A stretch of 64,000 nucleotides of DNA from Caldimonas brevitalea (GCF_001017435.1 NZ_CP011371.1:5704001-5768000), one strand, 5' to 3'. Positions 37,454-58,119 are shown, numbered from the stretch's first letter. A program made the numbers and translations. The notes: a model not told the origin generated them from the letters alone.

Positions 37454-37485
37454 CCACAAAGGCCCACCGAAGTGGGCACTTGTGG
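37454..37485 (-). promoter_or_regulatory. Stem-loop at the 5' end of the rplC transcript
   Basis: Minus-strand CCACAA-GT-GCCCAC-UUCG-GTGGGC-CT-TTGTGG: a 12-base-pair stem with a small internal loop and a UUCG tetraloop, starting about five bases after the predicted start site. It may protect the 5' end, or serve as attenuator or L4 target. Confidence 0.6.
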
Positions 37486-37496
37486 AAAAGCCGAGG

Positions 37497-37524
37497 ATTA
37501 TAGCAACTGCGGCGGCAACCGCAA
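37497..37524 (-). promoter_or_regulatory. Putative promoter before rplC
   Basis: Perfect -10 TATAAT (37502-37497) with TTGCGG (37524-37519) at 16 bases. A consensus TTGACA also lies at 37530-37525, but 22 bases away, too far to pair with this -10. It would separate rplC-rpsQ transcription from rpsJ. Confidence 0.7.
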
Positions 37525-37557
37525 TGTCAATAGCCCCAAGCTGTCAAGTCCTGCGTG

Positions 37558-37869
37558 TTACTGCAGCTTGATCTCGACGTCGACGCCAGCGGGCAGGTCC
37601 AGCTTCATCAGCGCGTCGACGGTCTTGTCGGTCGGGTCGACGATGTCCATCAGGCGCTGGTGGGTGCGGATCTCGAACTCGTCGCGCGAGGTCTTGTTGA
37701 CGTGCGGCGAACGCAGGATGTCGAAACGCTGCTGGCGGGTGGGCAGGGGCACGGGGCCCTTGACGATCGCGCCGGTGCGCTTGGCGGTGTCGACGATTTC
37801 CAGAGCCGACTGGTCGATCAGCTTGTAGTCGAACGCTTTGAGGCGGATGCGGATCTTTTGCTTTTGCAT
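37558..37869 (-). CDS. rpsJ: 30S ribosomal protein S10 (NusE)
   Basis: Encodes 103 residues ([40 protein letters not shown]). S10 also acts as NusE in transcription antitermination with NusB. It is the last gene of the str unit here (rpsL-rpsG-fusA-tuf-rpsJ), with a 206-base gap before rplC instead of the usual tight spacing. Confidence 0.98.
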   Translation of the reverse strand: MQKQKIRIRLKAFDYKLIDQSALEIVDTAKRTGAIVKGPVPLPTRQQRFDILRSPHVNKTSRDEFEIRTHQRLMDIVDPTDKTVDALMKLDLPAGVDVEIKLQ

Positions 37870-37923
37870 GACGGTGTCCTAAAGAGCGGTGCCGCTGGAT
37901 GTGCGGCTGGTGTTTGAGACTGC

Positions 37924-37949
37924 GCGCAGGGAGCCGAAGCTCCCTGCGC
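37924..37949 (-). promoter_or_regulatory. Stem-loop between tuf and rpsJ
   Basis: Eleven-base-pair stem GCGCAGGGAGC / GCTCCCTGCGC capped by UUCG on the minus strand, 17 bases after the tuf stop. No T run follows, so it is more likely a stability or processing element than a terminator. Confidence 0.6.
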
Positions 37950-37966
37950 TGAAGTCACGCAGTGGC

Positions 37967-39157
<1,191 letters not shown>

Positions 39158-39276
39158 TGCTATCTCTCCTGAATAAAGAGCAAAACCAGTGCACTTGTTT
39201 TAGGTCTCCGCTGACTCGCGAACTCGCACGCCACTGGCAGCGTGCGGCGGATCAGCGAAGACCGATGCTGTGTTGC

Positions 39277-41379
39277 TTACTTGCCGCGAGCGGTGATGAT
39301 CGCGTCGGCCACGTTCTTCGGAGCTTCAGCGTAGTGCTTGAACTCCATCGTGTACGTGGCACGGCCTTGCGACATCGAACGCAGCGTGGTCGAGTAGCCG
39401 AACATTTCCGACAGCGGGACTTCGGCCTTGATGACCTTGCCGCCGCCAGGCATGTCGTCCATGCCCTGCACCATGCCGCGACGGGACGACAAATCGCCCA
39501 TCACGTTGCCGGCGTAGTCTTCCGGGGTCTCGACTTCGACGGCCATCATCGGCTCGAGGATCACGGGGCTGGCCTTGCGGCAACCGTCCTTGAAACCGAT
39601 CGACGCGGCCATCTTGAACGCGTTTTCGTTCGAGTCCACCTCGTGGTAGGAACCGAAGGTCAGCGTGACCTTGACGTCCACCACCGGGAAGCCGGCCAGC
39701 ACGCCGTTCGGCAGCGTGTCGATCAGGCCCTTTTCCACTGCGGGGATGAACTCGCGCGGCACCACGCCGCCCTTGATGGCGTCGACGAACTCGAAGCCCT
39801 TGCCCGGTTCCTGCGGCTCGACCTTCAGCACGACGTGGCCGTACTGACCCTTACCACCGGACTGACGCACGAACTTGCCTTCGACATCGGAAACCGCCTT
39901 GCGGATGGTTTCGCGATAGGCCACCTGCGGCTTGCCGACGTTGGCCTCGACACCGAACTCGCGCTTCATGCGGTCGACGATGATTTCGAGGTGCAACTCG
40001 CCCATGCCGGAGATGATGGTCTGGCCAGACTCTTCGTCCGTACGCACGCGGAACGACGGATCTTCCTGAGCCAGACGACCCAGCGCGATACCCATCTTCT
40101 CCTGGTCGGCCTTGGTCTTCGGCTCGACCGCCTGGGAGATCACGGGCTCGGGGAACACCATCTTCTCGAGGGTGATCACGGCATCCGGATCGCACAGCGT
40201 TTCGCCGGTCGTCACTTCCTTCAGGCCCACGCAAGCGGCGATGTCGCCCGCCAGAATCTCCTTGATTTCTTCACGCTGGTTGGCGTGCATCTGGAGAATC
40301 CGGCCGATACGCTCTTTCTTGCCCTTGATGGGGTTGTAGACGGAGTCGCCCGACTTCAGCACGCCGGAGTAGACGCGCACGAAGGTCAACTGGCCGACAT
40401 ACGGGTCGGTCATCAGCTTGAACGCCAGCGCCGAGAACTTCTCGCTGTCGTCGGCACGGCGGGTGGCTTCCTTGTCGTCCTCGTCGGTGCCGGCCACCGG
40501 GGGGATGTCCACCGGCGACGGCAGGAAGTCGATCACCGCGTCGAGCATGCGCTGCACGCCCTTGTTCTTGAAGGCGGTGCCGCACAGCATCGGCTGGATC
40601 TCGGTCGCGATGGTGCGCGAACGCAGGCCCTTCTTGATCTCTTCCTCGGTCAGCTCGCCGGTCTCGAGATACTTGTTCATCAGCTCTTCGCTGGACTCAG
40701 CGGCGGCTTCGATCATGTTCTCGCGCCACTTCTGGCACTCGGCTTCCAGATCGGAGGGGATGGGACCGTAGTCGAACTTCATGCCCTGGCTGGCCTCGTC
40801 CCAGATGATCGCTTTCATCTTGAACAGGTCGACCACGCCCTTGAAGTTGTCTTCGGCACCAATGGGCACGACGATGGGCACCGGGTTGGCCTTCAGGCGC
40901 GTCTTCATCTGGTCGTAGACCTTGAAGAAGTTCGCGCCGGTGCGGTCCATCTTGTTGACGAACGCCAGACGCGGCACCTTGTACTTGTTGGCCTGGCGCC
41001 AGACGGTTTCCGACTGGGGCTGCACGCCACCCACGGCGCAGTACACCATGCAGGCGCCGTCGAGCACGCGCATCGAGCGCTCCACCTCGATGGTGAAGTC
41101 GACGTGCCCCGGGGTGTCGATGATGTTGAAGCGGTGCTCCGGATAGGACAGGTCCATGCCCTTCCAGAAGCAGGTGGTCGCCGCGGAGGTGATCGTGATG
41201 CCCCGCTCCTGCTCCTGCTCCATCCAGTCCATCGTGGCAGCGCCGTCGTGCACTTCACCGATCTTGTGGTTCACACCGGTGTAGAACAGGATGCGCTCGG
41301 TGGTGGTCGTCTTACCAGCGTCGATGTGAGCCGAGATACCAATGTTGCGGTAACGCTCAATCGGGGTCTTGCGGGACAT
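39277..41379 (-). CDS. fusA: Elongation factor G
   Basis: Encodes 700 residues starting [20 protein letters not shown], with P-loop [32 protein letters not shown] and [10 protein letters not shown], and EF-G domains II-V ending with [24 protein letters not shown] sequence. It drives translocation and, with RRF, ribosome recycling. In the str unit between rpsG and tuf. Confidence 0.99.
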   Translation of the reverse strand: MSRKTPIERYRNIGISAHIDAGKTTTTERILFYTGVNHKIGEVHDGAATMDWMEQEQERGITITSAATTCFWKGMDLSYPEHRFNIIDTPGHVDFTIEVERSMRVLDGACMVYCAVGGVQPQSETVWRQANKYKVPRLAFVNKMDRTGANFFKVYDQMKTRLKANPVPIVVPIGAEDNFKGVVDLFKMKAIIWDEASQGMKFDYGPIPSDLEAECQKWRENMIEAAAESSEELMNKYLETGELTEEEIKKGLRSRTIATEIQPMLCGTAFKNKGVQRMLDAVIDFLPSPVDIPPVAGTDEDDKEATRRADDSEKFSALAFKLMTDPYVGQLTFVRVYSGVLKSGDSVYNPIKGKKERIGRILQMHANQREEIKEILAGDIAACVGLKEVTTGETLCDPDAVITLEKMVFPEPVISQAVEPKTKADQEKMGIALGRLAQEDPSFRVRTDEESGQTIISGMGELHLEIIVDRMKREFGVEANVGKPQVAYRETIRKAVSDVEGKFVRQSGGKGQYGHVVLKVEPQEPGKGFEFVDAIKGGVVPREFIPAVEKGLIDTLPNGVLAGFPVVDVKVTLTFGSYHEVDSNENAFKMAASIGFKDGCRKASPVILEPMMAVEVETPEDYAGNVMGDLSSRRGMVQGMDDMPGGGKVIKAEVPLSEMFGYSTTLRSMSQGRATYTMEFKHYAEAPKNVADAIITARGK

Positions 41380-41457
41380 GATGTCACTCCAAATACAAAG
41401 GCCGCCCCGCGTGTCTCGTGGACCGAACGGGGCAGCCGAGGGGCTTGCTGAGGGTGC

Positions 41458-41928
41458 TTAGAAGCGGAAGTGCGAGAAGGCCTTGTTGGCTTCGGCCATG
41501 CGGTGCACTTCGTCGCGCTTTTTCATCGCGCCGCCGCGGCCCTCGGAGGCCTCCAGCAGCTCGTTGGCCAGACGCTGGGTCATCGACTTCTCACCGCGCT
41601 TGCGAGCGGAGTCCTTGAGCCAGCGCATCGCCAGCGCCATCCGGCGAACGGGGCGAACTTCCACGGGAACTTGGTAGTTCGCACCGCCCACGCGGCGGGA
41701 CTTCACTTCGACCATCGGCTTCACGTTGTTCAGCGCGGTCAGGAACACGTCGAGGGGATCCTTGCCCGACTTCTTTTCGACCTGCTCCAGTGCACCGTAG
41801 ATGATGCGCTCAGCCACGGCCTTCTTGCCGGACTCCATCACCACGTTCATGAACTTGGACAGATCGACGTTGCCGAACTTCGGGTCCGGCAGGATCTCGC
41901 GCTTAGGTACTTCGCGACGACGAGGCAT
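41458..41928 (-). CDS. rpsG: 30S ribosomal protein S7
   Basis: Encodes 156 residues starting [20 protein letters not shown], the typical S7 N-terminus. Nucleates assembly of the 30S head; in E. coli it also represses str operon translation at the rpsL-rpsG spacer. Here that spacer is 162 bases long. Confidence 0.98.
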   Translation of the reverse strand: MPRRREVPKREILPDPKFGNVDLSKFMNVVMESGKKAVAERIIYGALEQVEKKSGKDPLDVFLTALNNVKPMVEVKSRRVGGANYQVPVEVRPVRRMALAMRWLKDSARKRGEKSMTQRLANELLEASEGRGGAMKKRDEVHRMAEANKAFSHFRF

Positions 41929-42090
41929 GATTCACCTTCCTTTTGCTTCAGTTGGCGCGGGCTGTTCTGTTTGCCCACACCTTGGGCGCCACCGACATCT
42001 GGGGCCACCCACTTACTCGGCAAGCCTGAGGCCCACCGCAACACGCCCGACCGCGCCCAGCATAGGAGCCGATCGTGACAACTCGACCGA

Positions 42091-42468
42091 TCAGGCCTTC
42101 TTCGGACGCTTCGCGCCGTACTTGGAACGCGACTGCTTGCGGTCTTTCACGCCCTGCAGATCCAGCGAACCGCGCACGATGTGATAACGCACACCCGGCA
42201 GATCCTTCACCCGGCCACCGCGCACCAGCACCACGCTGTGCTCTTGCAGGTTGTGGCCTTCACCGCCGATGTAGGAGATGATCTCGAAGCCGTTGGTCAG
42301 GCGCACCTTGGCGACCTTCCGCAGCGCCGAGTTCGGCTTCTTCGGGGTGGTGGTGTACACGCGGGTGCACACACCGCGGCGCTGGGGAGACCCCTCCATC
42401 GCCGGCGACTTGGACTTCGTGACCTCGGTCTGACGACCGTGGCGCACGAGTTGATTGATGGTTGGCAT
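42091..42468 (-). CDS. rpsL: 30S ribosomal protein S12
   Basis: Encodes 125 residues starting [23 protein letters not shown] 42468 is chosen on homology although the frame is open upstream. The two lysines whose change gives streptomycin resistance are wild type (K44 in [10 protein letters not shown]88 in GGRVKDLPG), as is the conserved Asp89 that is methylthiolated in E. coli. First gene of the str unit, with a clear promoter 210 bases upstream. Confidence 0.98.
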   Translation of the reverse strand: MPTINQLVRHGRQTEVTKSKSPAMEGSPQRRGVCTRVYTTTPKKPNSALRKVAKVRLTNGFEIISYIGGEGHNLQEHSVVLVRGGRVKDLPGVRYHIVRGSLDLQGVKDRKQSRSKYGAKRPKKA

Positions 42469-42677
42469 GGGTAACTTGTTCCCGTTTGAAGTTACGTTAC
42501 AGAACTTTTTTCGGCGGCAGCCGAACACCCCAGACGCAGCACCAGCCCGAGGCCGGGAGTCTGTTCGCCAAGAGCCCCGAGGGCGAGAGCGTTCCGTGAA
42601 CCCCTCGCAACGAGCATCCTGCGATCCCGGTGAGCCGCCCAGCAAAGAGCGCAGCAAAATCTGCCGAAAAGCCCGCG

Positions 42678-42706
42678 ATTATATTCAGCGCTCCTCCCCG
42701 TCGCAA
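42678..42706 (-). promoter_or_regulatory. Promoter of the str operon (rpsL)
   Basis: TTGCGA (42706-42701), exactly 17 bases, TATAAT (42683-42678) on the minus strand. The predicted leader to the rpsL ATG is about 200 bases. The divergent PIN gene starts 48 bases beyond the -35. Confidence 0.8.
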
Positions 42707-42753
42707 GCATGGGTTTTGCTGCGCTGGTTCCGAGCTCCTTTTTCGGCCTGTTC

Positions 42754-43215
42754 ATGACACGCTCCTCAACGCCCAAGGTGGTGATCGACACCAATGTTCT
42801 GCTCGATTGGCTTGTGTTCGATGACCCCGATGCACGGCTGGTGGCCAAGGCCGTCCTCACGAGCCAGGTGGAATGGGTGGCCACCGCAGCAATGCGAGAA
42901 GAGATGGAGCGGGTGCTCACTTATCAATGGATTGCACTGAGGCAGCCGGACCACCCCGGAATCGCCGCTGCCTGGGCCGACTGGGCGCAGCTACACCCGG
43001 CCCCGCCCCCACGCGCGCCGATGCGCTGCGGCGACTCCGACGACCAGAAATTCATTGACCTGGCCGTTGCGGTGCAGGCGCAATGGCTGCTGACGAAGGA
43101 TCGTGAACTGTTGAAGCTGGCCAAGCGGGCGTCGCGCCAAGGCGTCCAGGTTCTCCGTCCGGCGGAGTGGACGGCCTCGTTCGCCGAGGCGACCGCGCCT
43201 CAACCGAGCAACTGA
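42754..43215 (+). CDS. PIN-domain putative ribonuclease (COG1569-type toxin family)
   Basis: Encodes 153 residues with the PIN metal-binding acids: [10 protein letters not shown] (first Asp), MREEMERV (Glu), and [15 protein letters not shown] (Asp cluster), then [11 protein letters not shown]. Members are annotated as toxins of toxin-antitoxin pairs, though many are orphans. ATG 42754 is chosen because the PIN fold begins right after; 45 bases of upstream frame are hydrophobic and unlikely. No antitoxin gene lies on either side: upstream is the str promoter, downstream the convergent mgsA, whose end it overlaps by 16 bases. Confidence 0.88.
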   Translation: MTRSSTPKVVIDTNVLLDWLVFDDPDARLVAKAVLTSQVEWVATAAMREEMERVLTYQWIALRQPDHPGIAAAWADWAQLHPAPPPRAPMRCGDSDDQKFIDLAVAVQAQWLLTKDRELLKLAKRASRQGVQVLRPAEWTASFAEATAPQPSN

Positions 43216-43574
43216 CCGAGCAGCAACCGCGCGCTCGCGACGTTGGTGGCGCACGGAATGTCGTGAACATCGCAGGCGCGCACCAGGGCGTTGATGTCGG
43301 GCTCATGAGGCTGCGGGGTCATGGGATCGCGCAGGAAGATCACCGCATCGACACCGCCGACGGCCAGGCGCGCGCCGATCTGAAGGTCGCCGCCCAACGG
43401 TCCGCTGAGCATGCACTCGACGGACAGCCCGACCTCATCCTGTAAGCGGCGTCCCGTGGTGCCGGTGGCGCACAGTTCACAGCCGGCCAGCTGATCGCGA
43501 AACTCCCGCGCCAACGCCACCATGGCGTCCTTTTTCTTGTCATGTGAAATCAAGGCGATGCGGCGGCGGGGCAT
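43200..43574 (-). CDS. mgsA: Methylglyoxal synthase
   Basis: Encodes 124 residues ([20 protein letters not shown]). Active-site residues match E. coli MgsA: H11, D63 in [11 protein letters not shown]83 in FLRDPM, H90 and D93 in HEPD. It converts dihydroxyacetone phosphate to methylglyoxal and phosphate, an overflow from glycolysis when phosphate is short. It lacks the C-terminal 25-30 residues of the E. coli enzyme, a common short form. Convergent with the PIN gene, overlapping by 16 bases. Confidence 0.95.
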   Translation of the reverse strand: MPRRRIALISHDKKKDAMVALAREFRDQLAGCELCATGTTGRRLQDEVGLSVECMLSGPLGGDLQIGARLAVGGVDAVIFLRDPMTPQPHEPDINALVRACDVHDIPCATNVASARLLLGQLLG

Positions 43575-43950
43575 GGGACGACTCCTGAGCAGACACCGAT
43601 GATAGGCGTCAGCAGTTACCGAGGCGGCTCAACCGGGCTGGGGCGGGCGCTCGCCAGAGCCGCGCAGCGACGACTGCCAGAGCGGCGCCGCGGTACGGCT
43701 ACGGCTGGAGGGCGGATCGGGGTTGGGTTGTCATGTTCCCTGGCAGCGGCACGGACCGAATCTCCGACTGCGTAAGCACCCGGTGCAGCAGCTCTCCTCG
43801 CACCCAACGGTGGGCCGGATCAACTTCGTCGCGTGGATGCCCGGCGACGACCAGCGAGTCCTGCGGCCCATCCGGTAAAGCCTCGTCTTCCCACCACAAG
43901 ATCTACCGGGGCCCGGACGGACAGTGGTGGTGGGCGTGATGAGACCAAAA
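43575..43950. other. Intergenic region between mgsA and rpoC
   Basis: About 375 bases with no gene I can support. Short frames exist on both strands; the plus-strand one ending near 43939 finishes with YRGPDGQWWW, faintly like a DUF1508 strand, and could be a decayed remnant. None has a good ribosome site. Confidence 0.35.
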
Positions 43951-43977
43951 GAAAAGGCGGCCGAGGCCGCCTTTTTG
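43951..43977. terminator. Bidirectional terminator downstream of rpoC
   Basis: GGCGGCC/GGCCGCC hairpin flanked by AAAA on the left and TTTTT on the right, so it can end transcription from either side. It lies 35 bases after the rpoC stop. Confidence 0.9.
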
Positions 43978-44011
43978 CTTCAGACGTGAGCTCGCGCTCA
44001 CAGCCTCAGAC

Positions 44012-48241
<4,230 letters not shown>

Positions 48242-48253
48242 GCATTGACTCCT

Positions 48254-52363
<4,110 letters not shown>

Positions 52364-52642
52364 AAACACTCCGTACGTTGAAGCGACCTGCTTGGCCTGA
52401 ACAGGTGCTCAATCGGGCGACTGGCGATCAGATCGAGGCGCGCCCTGCACGGCGAGGGCGGATCTGAAGCTTGGTGGCTGGCCACTACCAGCCGCTGGCG
52501 GACGACCGCGGCATTGCACCGCGACCCGACCAAACCGGTTCTCTGCAGTCGGATCAGAGAACACTCGGAAAGGGTCTCAAGGCGTGAAGATTGCCTTGAA
52601 ATTCCTTTTCGGGTGTGCTCCAGCACTCAAACCCATGAAGCA
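52364..52642 (-). other. rpoB leader region
   Basis: About 280 bases between the rplL attenuator and rpoB with no gene. In enterobacteria this spacer carries an RNase III site; I see no extended perfect duplex here, only short GC-rich inverted repeats. Confidence 0.35.
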
Positions 52643-52676
52643 CAAAAGGCTGGGGGCCTCGAAGAGCCCCCAGCCC
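52643..52676 (-). terminator. Attenuator between rplL and rpoB
   Basis: Strong hairpin GGCTGGGGGC / GCCCCCAGCC with short loop, followed by TTTTGTG on the minus strand, 17 bases after the rplL stop. The same position holds the partial terminator in E. coli that makes L7/L12 more abundant than RNA polymerase. Confidence 0.85.
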
Positions 52677-52692
52677 CATGTGGGAAACCCAA

Positions 52693-53070
<378 letters not shown>

Positions 53071-53108
53071 TTTGGGTTCCTAAACGTATGGGTTCGTATT
53101 GAATGAAA

Positions 53109-53645
53109 TCAAGCAGCGGGGGCGGCTTCGGCAGCCGGAGCGGCCTCGGCGGGCGCGCCTTCACCACGCTTTTCGGACAGGGCGGCGAGCACGCGAGCCA
53201 TGCGAGACACGGGCGACTGCATCAGGCCCAGCAACTGGGACAGCAGCACTTCCTTGCTCGGGATCGCGGCCAGGGCCTTCACGCCAGCGGCGTCGAGGGC
53301 TTTGCCGCTGTACGCGCCGGCCTTGATGACCAGCTTGTCGTTGCCTTTGGCGAAGTCGGCGAGGACTTTCGCGGCGGCAACGGCGTCTTCCGAAAAGCCG
53401 TAGATCAGCGGACCGGCCATGGACTCGGACGCCACTTCAAACGAAGTACCGGCCACGGCACGGCGAGCGAGCGTGTTCTTCAGGACGTGCAGATACACAC
53501 CCTGAGCACGCGCCTGCCGGCGCAGCTGGTCCAGTTGAGCGACGGTGAGGCCACGGTACTCCGCCAACGCGAGCGTCTGTGCGCGGGCCGCTTGGGCCGC
53601 CACTTCCGTCACGACAGCTTGTTTCTCGTTGCGATTCAGACTCAA
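53109..53645 (-). CDS. rplJ: 50S ribosomal protein L10
   Basis: Encodes 178 residues starting [20 protein letters not shown] from a TTG codon (53645-53643) with GGAG six bases upstream. L10 anchors L7/L12 dimers to the stalk base through its C-terminal helix. The last 20 residues are Ala/Glu/Pro-rich. In E. coli the L10-L12 complex represses this mRNA through its leader; the rare start codon and the 277-base leader fit tight translational control. Confidence 0.96.
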   Translation of the reverse strand: MSLNRNEKQAVVTEVAAQAARAQTLALAEYRGLTVAQLDQLRRQARAQGVYLHVLKNTLARRAVAGTSFEVASESMAGPLIYGFSEDAVAAAKVLADFAKGNDKLVIKAGAYSGKALDAAGVKALAAIPSKEVLLSQLLGLMQSPVSRMARVLAALSEKRGEGAPAEAAPAAEAAPAA

Positions 53646-53922
53646 GGTCTACTCCTCACATTCACACCCGGGTCACCCCGGGTGCACCAGTTAACAGCGA
53701 CCTCTGTTCAGGAAACCAGGCCGGTCTTGCGACCGACCTCACTCCATTCCAGCGGGTGCGCCATCTGCGTTGGCTGCGATCGAGGGCTTGCGCCACCGAC
53801 CTGGATTAAGCGACCTGCAGCCGCACCAACGGTCTTTGATAGCCCACGGCTCTCTTGCGACAGCCGCGGCCCACCAATTCATGCGCGCCGCACCCACAGG
53901 GAGCGGCGCTTCAACACTTCTA
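53646..53922 (-). promoter_or_regulatory. rplA-rplJ spacer, probable L10 leader
   Basis: 277 bases without a gene. A strong hairpin CACCCGGG/CCCGGGTG (53665-53684) lies about 20 bases before the rplJ start, close to the ribosome site GGAG. Position and structure match the L10(L12)4 autoregulatory leader known in other bacteria; the exact kink-turn is not identified. No convincing promoter was found. Confidence 0.5.
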
Positions 53923-54630
53923 TCAGGCGCCCGGGGCCGCGTTGATCGACGCAGCGTCGACGCGCACGCCGATGCCCATCGTCGACGACACGGCGACCTT
54001 GCGCAGGTACACGCCCTTGCTCGAAGCCGGCTTGGCCTTGTTCAGTGCGTCGAGCAGCGCTGCCAGGTTGCCACGCAGCTTCTCGGCGTCGAACGAGCGA
54101 CGGCCGATGGTGCCGTGGATGATGCCGGCCTTGTCGACACGGAACTGCACCTGACCGGCCTTGGCGTTCTTGACGGCGGTGGCCACGTCCGGGGTCACGG
54201 TGCCGACCTTCGGGTTCGGCATCAGGCCGCGCGGGCCGAGGATCTGACCGAGCGTACCGACCACGCGCATCGTGTCCGGCGACGCGATCACGACGTCGAA
54301 GTTGATGTTGCCGGCCTTGACCTGTTCGGCCAGGTCTTCCATGCCGACCACGTCGGCACCGGCGGCGCGGGCTTCTTCAGCCTTGGCGCCTTGCGCGAAC
54401 ACGGCGACACGCTTGGTCTTGCCAGTGCCGTTGGGCAGCACGACGGCGCCACGCACGACCTGGTCGGACTTCTTGGCGTCGATGCCCAGCTGGACGGCGA
54501 CGTCGATCGACTCGTCGAACTTGGCGACGGCCGCTTCCTTGACGAGAGCCAGGGCCTGGTCGATCGGGTACAGCTTGGTGCTTTCGACCTTGCCTTGGTT
54601 AGCCTTTTGGCGCTTGGTGAGCTTGGCCAT
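53923..54630 (-). CDS. rplA: 50S ribosomal protein L1
   Basis: Encodes 235 residues starting [20 protein letters not shown], with the conserved [21 protein letters not shown] loop (part) near residues 120-140 and [16 protein letters not shown] near 170. Forms the mobile L1 stalk that moves E-site tRNA; in E. coli it represses the L11 operon. Starts 2 bases after rplK. Confidence 0.98.
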   Translation of the reverse strand: MAKLTKRQKANQGKVESTKLYPIDQALALVKEAAVAKFDESIDVAVQLGIDAKKSDQVVRGAVVLPNGTGKTKRVAVFAQGAKAEEARAAGADVVGMEDLAEQVKAGNINFDVVIASPDTMRVVGTLGQILGPRGLMPNPKVGTVTPDVATAVKNAKAGQVQFRVDKAGIIHGTIGRRSFDAEKLRGNLAALLDALNKAKPASSKGVYLRKVAVSSTMGIGVRVDAASINAAPGA

Positions 54631-54632
54631 GA

Positions 54633-55064
54633 TCAAACACCTTCCACGATGACGCCCATCGAACGGGCAGAACCAGCGATGGTCTTGACGGCGGCGTCGA
54701 GGTCGGCGGCCGTCAGGTCCTTCATCTTGGTCTTGGCGATCTCTTCGAGCTGGGCGCGCGTGATCTTGCCGACCTTGTCGAGGTGTGCACGGCTGGAGCC
54801 CTTGTCCAGCTTGATGGCCTTCTTGATCAGGACCGTCGCGGGCGGGGTCTTGATCTGGAAAGTGAAGGACTTGTCTGCAAACGCGGTGATCACCACCGGC
54901 AACATCAGACCGGGCTCGACGCCTTGGGTCTGGGCGTTGAACGCCTTGCAGAATTCCATGATGTTCAGGCCGCGCTGACCCAGCGCAGGACCCACCGGGG
55001 GCGAAGGATTGGCCTTGCCTGCCGGGATTTGCAGCTTGATGAAGCCGACAATCTTCTTGGCCAT
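54633..55064 (-). CDS. rplK: 50S ribosomal protein L11
   Basis: Encodes 143 residues starting [20 protein letters not shown], with the Pro-rich [20 protein letters not shown] and the C-terminal RNA-binding domain ending [11 protein letters not shown]. It forms the GTPase-centre stalk base needed for RelA activation. TAGGAG lies 5 bases before the ATG. Confidence 0.98.
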   Translation of the reverse strand: MAKKIVGFIKLQIPAGKANPSPPVGPALGQRGLNIMEFCKAFNAQTQGVEPGLMLPVVITAFADKSFTFQIKTPPATVLIKKAIKLDKGSSRAHLDKVGKITRAQLEEIAKTKMKDLTAADLDAAVKTIAGSARSMGVIVEGV

Positions 55065-55197
55065 ATTGGCTCCTAACCGAGTTCAAACGCCGGCGTGTTG
55101 GCCGGCTCCTCGTCGACACAGCCCTTTGCTAGCACTGCAACGAACCCCGGGCTGGGCGGGCTCGCCACTGAATTTCTGGTCTCGACCGGAAGATCGA

Positions 55198-55755
55198 TCA
55201 GATCTTCTCGACCTGGTGGAAGTCCAGTTCGACCGGCGTCGCACGACCGAAGATCGTGACCGAGACACGCAGCTTGGACTTGTCGTAGTTGACTTCCTCG
55301 ATCGCGCCATTGAAGTCGGTGAACGGGCCTTCCTTGACGCGAACCACCTCGCCGACTTCCCATTCGACCTTGGGACGCGGCTTCTCGATGCCCTCTTGCA
55401 TCTGGTTGACGATCTTCATGACCTCGTCTTCCGAGATGGGCACCGGACGGTTCTTGGCGCCGCCGACGAAGCCGGTCACCTTGGAGGTGTGCTTCACCAG
55501 GTGCCAGGTGTCGTCGTCCATCACCATTTCGACCAGCACGTAACCGGGGAAGAAGCGACGCTCGGTGACGGCCTTCTTGCCGTTCTTGACCTCGATCACT
55601 TCCTCGGTCGGCACCAGGATGCGGCCGAACTTGTCTTGCATGCCGGCGCGGTCGATACGCTCACGCAGGTTGCGCTCGACGGCCTTTTCCATGCCGGAAT
55701 AGGCATGCACCACATACCAGCGCTTTGCGGAGACTCCGCTTTCGTTTTCGCTCAC
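55198..55755 (-). CDS. nusG: Transcription termination/antitermination protein NusG
   Basis: Encodes 185 residues: NGN domain ([20 protein letters not shown]) and C-terminal KOW domain ([20 protein letters not shown]). It binds the RNA polymerase clamp, and links to Rho and S10. secE lies 13 bases upstream, rplK 133 bases downstream. Confidence 0.98.
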   Translation of the reverse strand: MSENESGVSAKRWYVVHAYSGMEKAVERNLRERIDRAGMQDKFGRILVPTEEVIEVKNGKKAVTERRFFPGYVLVEMVMDDDTWHLVKHTSKVTGFVGGAKNRPVPISEDEVMKIVNQMQEGIEKPRPKVEWEVGEVVRVKEGPFTDFNGAIEEVNYDKSKLRVSVTIFGRATPVELDFHQVEKI

Positions 55756-55768
55756 GTCGTCGGCTCCT

Positions 55769-56149
55769 TCAGCGCCAGTTGAGGATCAGGTCGTACAGCA
55801 CCCATTCCAGCGTCTTGTCGGTGAGCCAAAGGAACAAGGCCATCACGACGACGAAGGCGAACACATAGCCCGTCATCTGGCCGGCTTCCTTCGGGGTGGG
55901 CCACACGACCTTTTTGACTTCGCGCCACGACTCGTTCGCAAAACCGATCAGTTGCTTGCCCTGCTCGGCGGTGAAGAACACCGCCACTGCGGCGATCAGC
56001 GCGGCGATCAACGCCGCCACACGGATCCAGGTGTCTTGCTGACCGAGCAGATAGAACGCCGCCACAGCCCCGACGACCAGCAGGCCAGCGACGGCCAGCT
56101 TGGCTTTGTCCGCGCCGGTGGAAACGGTTTCGACTTGTGGTTGGCTCAT
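55769..56149 (-). CDS. secE: Protein translocase subunit SecE
   Basis: Encodes 126 residues with three membrane helices (about 18-35, 40-60 and 95-115), the long proteobacterial form. The conserved [20 protein letters not shown] precedes the third helix and clamps SecY. Co-located with nusG as usual. Confidence 0.97.
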   Translation of the reverse strand: MSQPQVETVSTGADKAKLAVAGLLVVGAVAAFYLLGQQDTWIRVAALIAALIAAVAVFFTAEQGKQLIGFANESWREVKKVVWPTPKEAGQMTGYVFAFVVVMALFLWLTDKTLEWVLYDLILNWR

Positions 56150-56299
56150 TTAGTTCACTCAGGACGTGGCAGACATGCCGCCACCATCAGCAGCAAAGCC
56201 CGCCGGGCTTGTCGGACCCTAACGGGCCCTGCCTGCGGGCTGCTGGACGGGTCAGACCCGGAACCAGGGAGGTGATCGACAACCCTGGTCAACGGTATC

Positions 56300-56375
56300 T
56301 GGCAGGGGCAGAGGGAATCGAACCCCCAACCTTCGGTTTTGGAGACCGACGCTCTGCCAATTGAGCTATACCCCT
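56300..56375 (-). tRNA. tRNA-Trp (CCA)
   Basis: 76-base cloverleaf AGGGGTATAGCTCAATTGGC... with anticodon CCA in GGTCTCCAAAACC, T-loop GGTTCGATTCC and encoded 3' CCA. It lies between tuf and secE, as in E. coli. Confidence 0.97.
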
Positions 56376-56390
56376 AAACCTCTCTCTTAC

Positions 56391-57581
<1,191 letters not shown>

Positions 57582-57641
57582 TTTTCCGATCTCCTGACGG
57601 CCGAATGTCGGTGTTGGACGGTAAGTAAGTACCTGAGAGGG

Positions 57642-57716
<75 letters not shown>

Positions 57717-57812
57717 ATCGACACGGGTTTGTGCGCTCATTGAACACCCAAACCGCTGTCGACCCTGACAAAAACCACTCAAATGCCCATGCCCAGATCA
57801 GGGCGCGCGCAT

Positions 57813-57886
57813 TGGAGCGGGAGACGGGAATCGAACCCGCGTCATTAGCTTGGAAGGCTAAGGTTCTACCATTGAACTACTCCCGC
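57813..57886 (-). tRNA. tRNA-Gly (TCC)
   Basis: 74-base cloverleaf GCGGGAGTAGTTCAATGG..., anticodon TCC in TAGCCTTCCAAGCTA, acceptor GCGGGAG/CTCCCGC, encoded CCA. Second gene of the tRNA-tuf operon. Confidence 0.97.
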
Positions 57887-57989
57887 CCGGGAGCCCTTCG
57901 GAACACCCCACACGGCACGCCGTGCGAGGCACCCTTCTGGTCAGGCATCACTTCAACCGCAGCCCAAGCCAAACAAATATGTTTCGCCT

Positions 57990-58075
57990 TGGTGGAGGAG
58001 GCTGGATTCGAACCAGCGTAGGCGTAAGCCAACAGATTTACAGTCTGCCCCCTTTAGCCACTCGGGCACCCCTCC
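57990..58075 (-). tRNA. tRNA-Tyr (GTA)
   Basis: 86-base class II tRNA beginning GGAGGGGTGCCCGAGTGG, anticodon GTA in CAGACTGTAAATCTG, with a long variable arm (GTTGGCTTACGCCTAC region) and encoded CCA. First gene of the tRNA-tuf operon. Confidence 0.97.
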
Positions 58076-58089
58076 GCGGCGAACCATGG

Positions 58090-58119
58090 ATTCTAGCAGC
58101 GTCTTTTTGGGATTGCCAA
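58090..58119 (-). promoter_or_regulatory. Promoter of the tRNA-Tyr / tuf operon
   Basis: TTGGCA (58119-58114), 18 bases, TAGAAT (58095-58090) on the minus strand. The start site would fall about 8 bases before the tRNA-Tyr 5' end. Confidence 0.75.

Noticed and set aside
42091..42468. Possible streptomycin-resistance allele of rpsL
   Set aside because: Both critical lysines (K44, K88) are present.
42709..43215. Complete toxin-antitoxin module
   Set aside because: The PIN gene has no small upstream or downstream partner; the upstream side is the rpsL promoter.
56196..56210. Small AAGCCC/GGGCTT inverted repeat before secE
   Set aside because: Only six base pairs and a short T run; too weak to call a terminator.
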